This document shows, one piece after another, positions 41,438-52,351 of a stretch of 52,664 nt of DNA. Source of the DNA: Saprolegnia diclina VS20 (taxonomy: Eukaryota; Oomycota; Saprolegniomycetes; Saprolegniales; Saprolegniaceae). Position numbers and translations under genes: made by a program. The stretch covers positions 237,217 to 289,880 of the forward strand of contig NW_008246074.1 of assembly GCF_000281045.1 (NCBI RefSeq). Direction: 5' to 3'. The first letter of the stretch is position 1; each line of letters begins with the position of its first letter. The notes beneath the pieces are model-generated. The model was given only the letters and a program-made list of their open reading frames with translations, searched no databases and was not told the origin of the DNA.

Positions 41438-44169
41438 ATGGCACGACCGCGCCTCGAGAGCAACACGACCGCCAAGCCCGACGACGACCGCGCCCGCCAT
41501 ACGAGCCTGCCGCTGCTCGGCCTCCAATCCTTCCTCAAGCCCATGGAAGACGCCAAGCGAGCACGCATGGACGCATCCGTCGTCGGCTCATCGTCCTCGT
41601 CTCTCGTAGAGCTTGACGCCCGCCAAGGTGTCTCCGATCGCAGCACATGACGAGGCGCCGCTCGACTCGTGCAGCGGCCTCAAGGACCAGTTCCTGCGCC
41701 TCAAGCAGATCTTCCAGAAGACGACACCCGAGACGAGTACCGAGGCCAAGACCGCCGATGCGGCCAAAGGCCTGCGCCGCCTGAGCTTGGACAACAGCGT
41801 GTGGATCGACCCACGCACGCTCCTGGATCCGTACTGCAATCGAGAGATCGACATGAAGCCGTCCGAGCTCATGCGCGAACTCGAGAAGCTCAACAGCGCG
41901 GCCCAGGCACGTCTTCCTCTTCGTACCTCTTCACCATATACATTCTGGCAACGTAGAAGCTGTTCGTACACGACCCGTGGTCCAACGGCGCCGAGCGCTG
42001 GGTCCTCGACGACGCCTGCTTGCGCGGGTACATGACGTGCTGGACCATCGAGACGGGCGGTGAGCTCGTAGTGCTCATCGCCCGCACTATCAAAGCGTAC
42101 GTGATGCTTTCTTCGGACTCTCGTGCCAGGGCGACTATGTGTAGGTTGAACGCCAACATCAACCCCGACATTGCACTCCAGTGGATCGGGCGACAGCTCT
42201 GGGGCCTCACCATCACACTACCGCTCGCTCGGAATCGAGAGCTCACGATGCAGCATGTATAGCGCCTGATTCCGTCAAAAGTCTAAGGGTGGCGTAGATC
42301 ACCGTCGCAGCGAGTATCGACGTGGCGCTGGCCAAGATGGTCAAGGTCGTATCGCCCGAGCCCAACAATGCCAACCTCCCGTACGATCGCGTCCGAGATC
42401 TGCAGCGTGTGACGATGCGTAGGCCACCCACGTCACCCCGAAAAGCGCCGCATGAAGCGCCGGAAACGGCGTTGGCCGAGGTGTCGTTGGGACCGAGCCA
42501 CATGCGAAGTCTCTCGAATGACACAACGACACCGACGCGGGCGGTGGGGCACAGCCGAAGTTTGTCGAGCGATGCGACGAGCCAGCACCTCCGAAGCCTC
42601 TCGGGGGACCTTCGAGCAGAAGTCCACGACATTGGTCGGCTCCTCGCGCCGCCGCGGTCCCCGACATCGTCATCGAGCTCGTCGACAACGAAAACGTGGC
42701 ATGCGCTCACGACGCCCGGCCCCGCGCTGTTGGACGACGACCCATTTGCCCGCTGCGTACCTTGCGCACCATGTATATGTGTACCAAGAAGACTGATCCT
42801 GGCAATGTAGGCACCAGAGAAAACCGGGTGGCTCAAGAAACGCAGCACTGGCTTGAACTCGTGGCAGCTGCGCTGGTTTGAACTCAAGGGCAATCGACTC
42901 TACTACTTCAAGCACGAAAAAGTACCTCCTTTCCGAGCCAAAATGGGCTAACATGGCTGTAGGATGGACTCCCCAAAGGCGCCATCGTACTCGACAAGGT
43001 CTACTGTATTCGCGGTGCGGCCGGGGACCCGTCGCCAAGCCTCACGATCTCTCCGTCGGGCGCCAACTCGATTTGCATGTTCAAATTCAGCGACCGACTC
43101 GTGCACCACGTCTTCAGGTGCGTGCGTCGACGCGAGCGCATCACGATTTAGTGTGGGATTAGTCGCCGATCCTGTACGCTGCGTGTGCCCGACGACGACG
43201 AGATCGAGCTCAACGCGTGGATCAACGCCATCTGCCGTGCGTCGTTCCAGTGCTACCTCAATGTCCCTACGGCCGACGCCAACGGTATGTCTTTGATGCC
43301 ATTTGTATCACTGTTTCAATGTATCGACTAGTCGACGAGAACGAGTTGTACAAGTACAGTAGTTTCCAGTATTTGCGCGAGACGGACCCACTCTTATGGG
43401 AAATCAACCCCCTCGACCAAAGCGCGATCAAGAAAAAAGCGTCCGTCGCCCGCACCAAGACTGAGTACACGTACATCATGTCCAAGTACGCGCACGTCCT
43501 TCGCCACATTCTCTTGCCGCGGTGCGCACGTTTGGCCCTTGATACTTTGATATAGAAATACAGTGATGTAGAGCACGCCCCATCAGCATTGAGCAAACGC
43601 TGCGCGACATCATTCCGGAGCTGTTTCTCATCAACAACATTTTGTACGGGGGTGAAACCGAGAGCATTGACGACATCTTTCACGTCCTTGAAGGCTACGT
43701 CAAGCGCTTTGCGTCGACCCACGACGCGTGCGTCACTGCGGTGAGCGCGGTCCTTCAAGCCTGTGCGCGCACGATTGCCGGTGGCGACTCGTTCCTGGTG
43801 ATCCGGACGCTCCTTGGCCATGGCGCTGGCGATACGCTCATTCGCCCGGCCGACTCGCACGGCGCGCCCATCGTGATTGACATTTCGAGTGCGACGCCGT
43901 CTCTCTTTACGATCACGCTCTCGAGCGTCTTTGTGTTTCATTTGCTCGACGACGTCGAGAAGATGACGGAAGACGACTCGATCGAACCGCTCTTGCGCGT
44001 GCAAACGCTCCACGTCCAAGAGATGGACCTCCTTCTCGGCAAGTCGACGCGGCACCTCAAGATACGGCAGCTCGCGGCCGACGACGAGCGAATAGGAGGC
44101 GACCTCGCGAGTGGCAGCAGTCGCAGCACCACGTACGACTATGGCGCGCTCCTCGACGGTCTCGCGTAG
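41438..44169 (+). CDS. PH-domain protein with phosphosite-like repeats
   Basis: 774 residues from ten exons: 41438-41578, 41610-41906, 41957-42096, 42145-42256, 42298-42756, 42811-42921, 42963-43117, 43163-43284, 43332-43521, 43572-44169; frames close. A disordered start is followed by a conserved-looking block (FVHDPWSNGAERWVLDDACLRGY) of unknown family, then a Ser-rich linker with three MRSLSND/SRSLSSD/LRSLSGD repeats that look like basophilic kinase sites. A PH domain spans about 384-490 (GWLKKRSTG, LRWFELKGNRLYYF, ending LNAWINAIC). The long helical C-terminus (about 490-774) is unrecognised. PH domains bind phosphoinositides. Intron 2 is GC-AG (41907-41956). Intron 1 would be only 31 nt. 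Intron 42097-42144 is 3n and stop-free. Confidence 0.75.
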
Positions 44170-44694
44170 GTAAAATACCCTCAAGTTAGAAGACGATCCT
44201 AGTCGCTGTCGTTCAAAATGGTGGACTACATTGGTCAACACGAATGGCTAAGAGGGTGACGGGCATGTCAGACGCCAGCTCTATGCTTCGTCCCAAGACA
44301 AGAAAGCGACGGGTGAGGGTGTGCAGTAGCGGTCGAGTGACCATGTGCTACCGAGAACGATCGCGTGGAGCCCATTGTGATGGCCGGATGCACACGCCAG
44401 AGGCTCGACGCTCGATGTTGAGGCAAGGGATAGAAGTCAATTCAATGATTCCCTTGAACGATTGTTTTATTTTAGTCAACGTGGTTCGCCCAACGTCTTC
44501 GTCCGTAGAGTCCGTGCACATGCTGATGCTGTTGCAAAGTACTTTATGTCGTTTGTTGGGCCAGAGTGCTATTCTACTCGACGATTCTTGTTGTTGAATT
44601 GAGTCCTTTTAGTTAGTCCATTAATTTCTTGCATTTTACTAGACTCTCATTTCTCACGAGCAATCATGAGATAGTTACTCGTATTTTGTCAATC
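44170..44694. other. Intergenic between convergent genes, AT-rich
   Basis: 525 bp between the PH-protein stop and the membrane-protein stop. It is noticeably AT-rich from 44560 on. No exon or RNA is recognised. Confidence 0.5.
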
Positions 44695-46608
44695 TCACGC
44701 CACCCACGGTGAGTCTTTGGCGCCTTTTGTGACCGACACCATCGCACCAGGTGCCCCCGTTCGGTGCACGACGAGTGTGCCGACGGCATATCGAAAGTTC
44801 CGAGGTGTCTTGGAGAGCGACCGCTTCCTGCCGCCATCATGGTGCTTGGCTGTCTTGCGCACATAGAGCGGGGCATCCATTTGGGATACGAGGCTCACGC
44901 GTGTGACTTCGACAAGCTTGTTGGTGCGGGTGTAGCCCAAGACGTAGCAGTCGCCACCGCGCTGGTCCATCGTGCCATGGCGTCGATACTCGGGGTAGGC
45001 TTCAAACAGCCGATACATGGAGCCGCCGTGCATCACATCTGTACGCAACATCTCATTTTCACAGCCGACTGTGTCGTTATAAGGTACCTTGGATGTTGGA
45101 GCCGAGGCGATAGAACCAGAGGAGACTCTTGTGTTTGAAATCGTTGTAGGCAAACGCACCCTCGTTCATGTCTGCGCCATCCTACGCGCACAAAAGTGAC
45201 GCAAAACCGTCGCAATTTCGACAACGACGCAAATATCGAGACGTACGTGGGCGTGGAAGCGGTACCAGCGCGTCGCGTCGCGGCCATTCGACACTTGTCG
45301 CACATTGCGCACCGCGCGCTTGGCCGCGCGCGCCGCGATGCCAGGCACACCGAGCAGCACGGGCAGCGTACACAGCGAAAGCGAAAACCCAAGAAAGGCT
45401 GCAATCGCCTCGACGAACTCGTCGCCGGGCGGCGCCGGCGTAATCATCATAGAAAAGAGCGCAATGTACACAGAGAGCATTGGGTACCACGCGAGCTGGA
45501 GGTGCGTGAAGAAGCCGCTGTAGGCGTACGCAGCGATCGCCAATAAGGTCGGGTTGGCAGGTTTGAGCCAATGGCTTTTCCGGGCCCGTCGCAAGAGCGG
45601 GTTCAAGAGCACGAGCGTGCTGTACGAGAGCCAGACGCTGCGACTAAAGTACATGGATCCGAGAGCAAAGTAGTAGGCACTTTCAAACTGCTCGACGCGC
45701 ATGGCGGCTTGGCCCGATAATTCGGGACTCATCCAAAAATCGAGCACAAACAAAAAGCAAATTTTCGGGTGCGAGAGCACGATGCAGGTTGCATCGCCCA
45801 CGAGAATTTCGTAGCGCACGACGTTCTTGCGCTCGCTCATGACGTACGACATGAGCGCCTTGCGGAGGTGGACGACGTGCGTATAGTACTCGGCGTAGCA
45901 CACATAGCCAATGTAGACGCTCAGAAAGAGGCGGCAAAAGAGCTTGAGGAGACGCCAGCTCGTCGTGTAGTCGCTCGACGCGTACAGCGAGTAGATAGTA
46001 AAGCTATCGACTTGGTCACTCTTCTTGGGTGGTGGAAGAAGGTCGTTGCCGGGTACGGTCCAGAGCACCGACAAGGCGTGAGGTGTCGACAGCATCGTGT
46101 GCTTCCACACCTTGGCATACGCCGTGGAGGCGGTTGCGTTAAAGCCACAGAGCACATGAGAGATGTCGGTCACATGCGCCAACGGGAAATACAAAGCGCC
46201 CGCTACGCTGGTGATAATTGCGTGCGCGCAGTCCGCCTGGACGGAGCGGTTGAGCGGAAAGGCATGTCGCGCCACGTCGGTGCCCGTCGCAGCGTCGTAG
46301 ACGTATGTAGCCCCGAGCGGTAGAGTGGATACCGAGAAGCGAGTGCGAAAGTACTCCATGTGCTCGGTTTGGTTGATGGTCTCGGCGGCTTCGACCGTGA
46401 GGAGCCGGTGGGTCGCCCCCCGAAACGGAGTGGCCTCGCTCAGGTACGGCTTGAACGGCATGAGGAGCAGGTTGAGGCCAAAGAGCGCCGAGACAACGAG
46501 CGACTTGCGGTTCATGCGGACGCGGGAGGGATCGACGATCGGTAAAATGTCATCGAGCGAAGGCCCGGCGTACGCGGGTATATCGTCGAGCGAGGGGTCG
46601 ACACGCAT
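44695..46608 (-). CDS. Polytopic membrane protein of unknown function
   Basis: 599 residues in three exons on the minus strand: 45247-46608, 45088-45181, 44695-45038. The start is the first ATG (46608); the frame is open slightly further from a TTG. A cytosolic leader holds two DPSLDDIP/GPSLDDILP echoes. One membrane helix (about 35-52) is followed by a large presumably luminal loop with N-glycosylation sequons (NQT, NRS, NAT), then about six to eight helices (LFCRLFLSVYIGYVCY; FLFVLDFW; SAYYFALGSMYF; LLAIAAYAYSGFF; MLSVYIALFSMMI). The C-terminus is soluble and ends in basic, Gly-containing strands. I do not recognise the family. No transporter or enzyme motif is visible. Confidence 0.7.
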
Positions 46609-47217
46609 TGGTCGCGACAATCTAGGCAATGGCGCGTAGATGAGCAGTGTCTCGGGATGCTAATGTATTTATACCTCAGATACGAGGAAAGGACGGTAAG
46701 CTATTTTGGCTTCGAATGCACGTGACTGGGCGTTATCGGAGGCTGAGCGTTGCTGCAAGGGTGCCCATGTACGTCATTTCTTGTCTTCATCTCGTCATCC
46801 ACTCAAGCAGCTGGACGCCACCGAGAGACGGCTTAGCGCCAAGCGGAAGCGGCCAAGCTAAATGTCCTCGGCATCGCAGTGTCCAAGAGTTCGGAAATGC
46901 GTTGGAAGACTGTAGTAGCTCCGCGATCCAACCGTTGCATTCTTAAAGACTAGCTGTAGTAACCAGGAATTATCTTTGTGGCATATTGTAGGATAGTATA
47001 GTAGGCAGCAGCGGCAGCCAACGCTCAGCGCATGGGTTGAGTCGATGTGAGCTGTTGTTAACTTGGAAGTTGAGCTGGAGTTGCGTGCAATTGGTTTTGC
47101 CGCGAGTAAAAAACGTGCCATTGGCACGACGTTAAAACCGCGAATCGACGTTAAAGCATACGATTGGTGCAACGAGGCAGGTCCAACCCCACGAGCGATT
47201 GCACTTGACTGAAGACC
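46609..47217. other. Divergent intergenic region
   Basis: 609 bp between the membrane-protein gene and the small LYR gene. Short open frames only; nothing recognised. Confidence 0.5.
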
Positions 47218-47610
47218 ATGCAACGCAGCCAAGCCGTGAGCTTCTACCGCGCCATCTACCGCGTACGTCGCCGCCCTCTGTAGTCGCCACTGAAGGTTGC
47301 GTGTATGTAGACAGCCGGGCTCATGCCATCCAAGGACCGGACGCGCTTTGTGCGCCGGCGGCTGCGCGCCGAGTATGAAAAGTACCGCCACGAGGCCAAC
47401 CCCGAGCGCATCGAGTACGCGCCTCCTATGTGAGAATCTTATTGCTATATAAATACGACGTAGCTTTTTGCTCCAGGTCGCCGACACGCAGGTAGCATCT
47501 CCTTGTGCACCCTTCTTTTGCTCATCGACAACGAGCAGCTCGACACGCTTCGTGTGCAAGTCGACCACTACAACCAAGTCTTTTCCGACCCGAGCTACCA
47601 CCAAGTCTAG
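47218..47610 (+). CDS. Small LYR-motif (LYRM) mitochondrial protein
   Basis: 82 residues in four small exons: 47218-47262, 47311-47414, 47464-47491 and 47539-47610 (introns 48, 49 and 47 nt, all GTA...AG). The first exon ends SFYRAIYR, the LYR-like tripeptide region. Downstream, RTRFVRRRLRAEYEKYR and ERIDFLLQVADTQLDTL match the second and third helices of LYRM proteins, which bind acyl-ACP and support assembly of respiratory complexes or Fe-S enzymes in mitochondria. Length equals the family norm (80-110). Which LYRM it is cannot be told. No single open frame spans it, so automatic ORF calling would miss it. Confidence 0.75.
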
Positions 47611-48288
47611 CGCATATACACTGAAATGGAGCACCACGAGCCACAAATCGATATGTGCATGAGCTGCAGTCGCTGGAGGGCCTTGGGCTACCTACTCTTC
47701 GTCATGTGCTCTTGGCTGCCAAAACGGTGGCAGACTCGTTTGCAACGCAAAAACCACCGCCTAGTTGCTGGCAGAGACAAGCCGCAAGGGTCGTCGCTTC
47801 CCAGAACAGAGCATACCGATAGTCCTTTGGTGCTGCTGGTCTGTGTTTGAGTCTGGGAACTTTGTTTGTTAGTTTGCGTGCGTTTAGCTGCCCACCGAAA
47901 CGACGAGCAAGCGTCCAGAGCAATTGTCGAGAGCTGATCGGCGAGCCACAACGGCCGATCAGACGATGCACGCAAACTTCTTCTGCCAGAGTTTCGCAGA
48001 TCTGCATGCGGAGCGTAGTCGGACGCTCATGCAGTTATTAGCGCGCCCGTTGCGCGGTTAGTTGCTAGTACTAGCACGCAGAACGTCCTAATAGTAGTAT
48101 AGGACCGCTGGCACTGGGCGCCAAGTGAGTGTCGGTAGCAGCGTTAGCCACGGGCAGGATCGTACGCAGCGTGGCATTTTACCCAATCATAGGCAGCGGT
48201 GCACAACCCGACGTCCATTTTGGCCAATGAGACGCGATGTCAACAACCGAGCGATGCATTTTTATTCTGGCATCCAATATAATTTCTG
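47611..48288. other. Intergenic, no supported gene
   Basis: About 680 bp. Minus-strand frames around 47690-48007 have no recognisable domain. CCAAT boxes lie near 48183 and 48220 upstream of the GTPase gene. Confidence 0.45.
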
Positions 48289-48304
48289 CCATTTTGCCTC
48301 AACG
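48289..48304 (+). promoter_or_regulatory. Initiator-like element of the GBP-like gene
   Basis: CCATTTTGCCTCAACG, 11 bp upstream of the ATG at 48316, resembles the CCATTTTCAAAAC element placed just before the ABHD18-like start. Inferred core promoter. Confidence 0.3.
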
Positions 48305-48315
48305 CCGCAAGCAAG

Positions 48316-51023
48316 ATGACCGGCGTCCGCCTCCAGCTGCTCAAGGTCGTCGACGGTGCGCTTAGCCGCCTCGAGCTCAACGAAGAGGCCATCGAGTACC
48401 TCCGTGACAAGTACGACCCGCTCACGGTCTTTGCCTTCCTCGGCCCACAGGTACGACAAAGCCAGGCGTCGGCACAATGACGACAAGAACGACGCGCGTA
48501 GGGCAGCGGCAAGTCGGCCTTTGTGCAAGAGCTCATCCGTGCCGGGCAGCCCGAGGGCCACGCTGCCGAATCCATGGAACCAACGCCCGAGGACACGTGC
48601 GTACGATCCCATTGCATCCCATCTTAACGGTATACGTAGCGGCGTGTGGATGTACATTGAAGAGACTGCGTACGAGCACGCCAAGCACGTGGCCTACTTG
48701 GACGTCTACGGCTACGGCGTCAACAAGGTACGATGCCACCTCTTGCCATGCTCTTGGGCTTAGGATGCGTCATATTCGTAGCACATTGATGCGCAGCTCT
48801 TTGGCCTCACGGCGCTCCTCAGCAGGTTTGTCGGTTTGCAACTAGATGCACAATGCTTGACGCCCCACTCTTGTCTAGCACCGTGTTTCACGTATCGCTG
48901 GGCGCTATCAACGAAAGCGTCTTTGGGCAGCTCGGGTTTCTCGAAGGCGCGGTTGAGGTCCTCGGCGAGAGCGTTGGTGGGCACCTCCCGCCATTGCAGT
49001 GGGTCGTGCGCGATCTACCGACGAAAGAGCTCAAGGCCATTGTCGGCACGGCCGTCGATCCGTCGGTGGACATGGACCAGCTCTACTTGAGTGCTGTCTT
49101 GGACGCCAAGTCGAGCCCGTTCCGGAACTTGCTGCCGTGGCAGATTATCACAAACTACTTTCCCAAGCGGTCGTGCACGGTGCTACCCGCCTCGACCAGT
49201 CCAGCGTACGAGAAGAAGGCGGCCCGCCTCGGCAAAACGCTCGTCGAGAAAAGCCACGTTGCGAGTCTCCACGGCGTCCCGCTCACGGGCTCGATCCTCG
49301 CCAGCGTCGTCGAGCTGCTCGTGGACCAGCACAAGGGCATTCTTGACGTACATTTGCTCTCGTTGATGGCCTTCTTTGACCACAGACGATGGCGCGTAGG
49401 TGCTCAATGGGGCGTGGGCTACCATTCTGCAAGCGGCGGTCCTCGACGTCCTCGAAGTGGCCATCGGCACGTACACGACGTATGTGGACGCCCAGCTGCC
49501 CATGTCCAACGCGGACGCAGCGTCGGCATCGATCTCGGTACGACGCAGACACTATGTCCATCGTCAACGACGACGAACATTAGCTGCCATGCGACGCCAG
49601 TGTCCTGCATGCATTGCATGGTGAAGCGTGCATACGCGCGGCGCCGCTCCTCGCCCGCGCCGCCAGCATGGGTGACGAGAGCGCAGCGCTCGCCGCAACC
49701 ATGTTCAAGACGCTCGCGAGCGATCACATTGCCAAGTGGCACGCGCGCAACGACGCGCTCTCCAAGTCGCTCTGCCGCAACTTGCTGAGTGCGCTGCATA
49801 CGGACGTCGAGGCGTCGATCGCCGCCAAGCTCTCTCGCGACGAGAACGACCCGCTGCTGTTTTCCGACTTTAAAGGCCTCTTTCGCTTCTACAACATTCA
49901 GGTCCAGCACATGCTTGCGCAGTATGCGACCGACGCCAAGGGTCCGCAAAAGGTATATTTTATGTTGTCATTTGCTCGTTTTTCAACTTTACTTTTCACA
50001 AATTGTCGATCGGAGGGCACTAAGCGTATATTTGACGTATAGATGGCGCAGCTGGCTGCGTTTTACGCGACGTTGCTGCCAAAATTCATCTTGTACCTCA
50101 CGGACCTCGGCGAACACCGTATCGAGTCGGAAACGATCGCGTCGACGGTAGAACGCTCCTCGACGATGGAATAGCATCATCCATGTCGCCATAGCTCATG
50201 CTGGACCGAAGCAAGGGCGCGCTGCAGCAAGCTATGGATGCCAAAGACACGGCCATGGAGGTACTATCGTCTTGCATCCTGTACGAGACACTGGATGGAT
50301 GTTGCTAGTCGATCAAGGCCACGCAGGCCCACGTGCAAGCCGGCCTCGTCGTCAACGCTCGCTTGGAAAAGGTACACTCGTCGTCTCCTCGTGTATCTCA
50401 TGTAACCTTGTGTAGCGTCTCCGGGACGTTCTCGACGATGCATTGGAAGGCGTCTCGCTGCTCTACGACGCAGCCAAGCTCCAAGGCGAGTCGCTCGAGC
50501 GCGAAGCATTTGTCAACGTACACTTGGTATTACGAGACGATGGTTGACCCCTCGGTAGGTCGAGCGCACGGCCGAGCGCGTGCTCGAAGTGACGCAAAAG
50601 ACGCAGTCGGCCGACGACGAGCTCCTCGAAGGCTACCTCATCAAGCAGGGCGGCGGTGGCGTCTTTGGCCGGAAGAACTGGAAGCAGCGCTACTTTGTGC
50701 TGCACCGGTCGCTGCTCTCGTACGCCAAGACCAAGGACGACTACGAGCGCGGCAAGATCCTCAAAGAGCTCTCGATCGTCGGCTGCGACGTGCGCGAGTC
50801 CATGGACGCGGGCGAAGGCTTTGAGATTTGGCCGCCGCTCGGGGGCCAAGGCACGGTCTACGACTACAAGCAAGGCATGTTTGCCTCCGAGTCGACCAAC
50901 GCGCGGCGCAAGGTCGACGCCGACTCGGACCGCAAGTTTTTCCTGCGCGCGTCGTCGGTCGAGGTCAAAGAGCTCTGGGTCGGCCGCCTCCGCCAAGCTG
51001 CCCAGCAGCCGCTACTGCACTAA
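48316..51023 (+). CDS. Guanylate-binding-protein-like large GTPase with C-terminal PH domain
   Basis: 712 residues in twelve exons: 48316-48450, 48502-48596, 48640-48727, 48782-48825, 48879-49347, 49400-49537, 49584-49952, 50043-50147, 50195-50260, 50309-50371, 50416-50517, 50559-51023. The G domain is GBP/atlastin-type: P-loop GPQGSGKS (43-50), TGVWMY switch (77-82), DVYG (98-101) in the position of DTEG, LLSSTVFHVSLGAINE, and WVVRD with the guanine-specificity RD (165-166). A long helical middle (about 250-575) parallels the GBP stalk. A PH domain (about 580-705: LLEGYLIKQGG, WKQRYFVLHRSLLSY, ELWVGRLRQAA) closes the protein where vertebrate GBPs carry a helical effector domain and sometimes a CaaX box. 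Membrane recruitment through phosphoinositides is inferred. The 90-nt intron 49953-50042 is unusually long. Confidence 0.82.
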
Positions 51024-51303
51024 GATCTAAGACGCCTCCGATTGTACATACATGTCACATACAAACTAGTCGGTCGATATCATGCTGCTGGGGGAGCTCT
51101 ACCATTCCGAGCTCACCAACCTCGACCTCGATCTCGTACACCTGCGGCTTGTCTCGCCCAAAGGTGACAGGCAAGGGCGCATGCGATGATGTACCATGGG
51201 TGTTGGCGAGAAGGATGGCGAGTCTCTTCCAAGGTCGGCGACATTTGGCCAACGCCATCGAGTCGACGGAAGTCTCTAACGATCAAGTGGATTGAAACAG
51301 GAG

Positions 51304-52351
51304 CTACTTGGCGGCCTTGGCCTCCTGCTTCTTCTTGAGCATCGCGAGGTACCCGCCGATCGCGTTCTGCACCTTGTCGGTTTGACAAAAGTCGATAAAG
51401 TTGGAGCGGTCTTCGTCGAGGCGGGTGCGCAGGCGGTTGGCCGTCTCGTCGCGCATCATGGCCTTGGTGAGCTTGCGCGCGCTCGCTACACGTCGCATTG
51501 GCTGCATGAGATCGTCGATGTATGGCGAGAATGGAGGATGTACACGGAATCGAGAGCCACTCGGCGAGGAGCTTCTCGGCCGTCTCGTGGACCTGCTCGA
51601 CGGGCACGGCTTCGTCGACCAAGTTGATCTCCTTGGCACGGAGCGCGTTCACTTGGAGGCCGAGGCCAAGCATCTTCTCGGTCTCGCGGTGGCCGATCGT
51701 GTTGAGCATCACGTCCCGCATCCAGAACGGCGCGACGATGCCGAGCTTGGTCTCGTTCAAGCCGATGAGCGGCCCGCCGAGTGCCATGACGCGAGAGTCG
51801 CAGCACATGGCAAGCATGCAGCCGCCCGCGGGGCTCTGGCCCTCGATGGCCGCGACCGTCGCGAGCGGCGTCGTGTACAAGCGGAGGCACGTGTTCTGGA
51901 ACGCACGCCAGAATTGGCCAAGGCGCTTGGTCTACATGCATCGTCGTCGTTCGATGCGGCGTGGAAGGCTGCGTAGCCTACCTGCGGCTGGTACATCTCC
52001 ATAATGTCGAGGCCGCCGGAAAAGATCTTGGGGTTGGTCGACGACAGAATCATGCCCCTAGTCCATGGCCATCAGGAGCCATTCCATCGTGCACGCCATG
52101 CGTACTTGATAGCCTTGTCCTTCTCAAGCGCTTGAATTGCCTCGTCGATGGCGAGAAGCAGCTACGCCAGTATGAGCCAAGCTGCGCGACGATCGCCAGT
52201 GTACCTCCATGCTCAACGAGTTGACGGGCGCGCGGTTGAGGCGCAGGATGGCGAAGCCATCCTTTTTCTCGACTGTGACGAGGCTGGGCGCAGACGACGA
52301 AGACATGGCGCGGGCGCCGCGGAGGCGAAGGCGAAGGGCAGAGCGGAGCAT
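51304..52351 (-). CDS. ECI1: Mitochondrial delta3,delta2-enoyl-CoA isomerase
   Basis: 282 residues in five exons on the minus strand: 52205-52351, 52106-52161, 51982-52057, 51544-51931, 51304-51485. The Arg/Leu-rich start MLRSALRLRLRGARA is a mitochondrial presequence. The crotonase fold follows human ECI1 closely: APVNSLSMEV, FSGGLDIMEMY, EGQSPAGGCMLAMCCD (oxyanion hole), then GLNETKLGIVAPFW with catalytic Glu about 153, and a late ARKLTKAMMR. It shifts cis-3 or trans-3 double bonds to trans-2 so unsaturated fatty acids can be beta-oxidised. It converges with the GBP-like gene, 280 bp apart. Confidence 0.93.
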
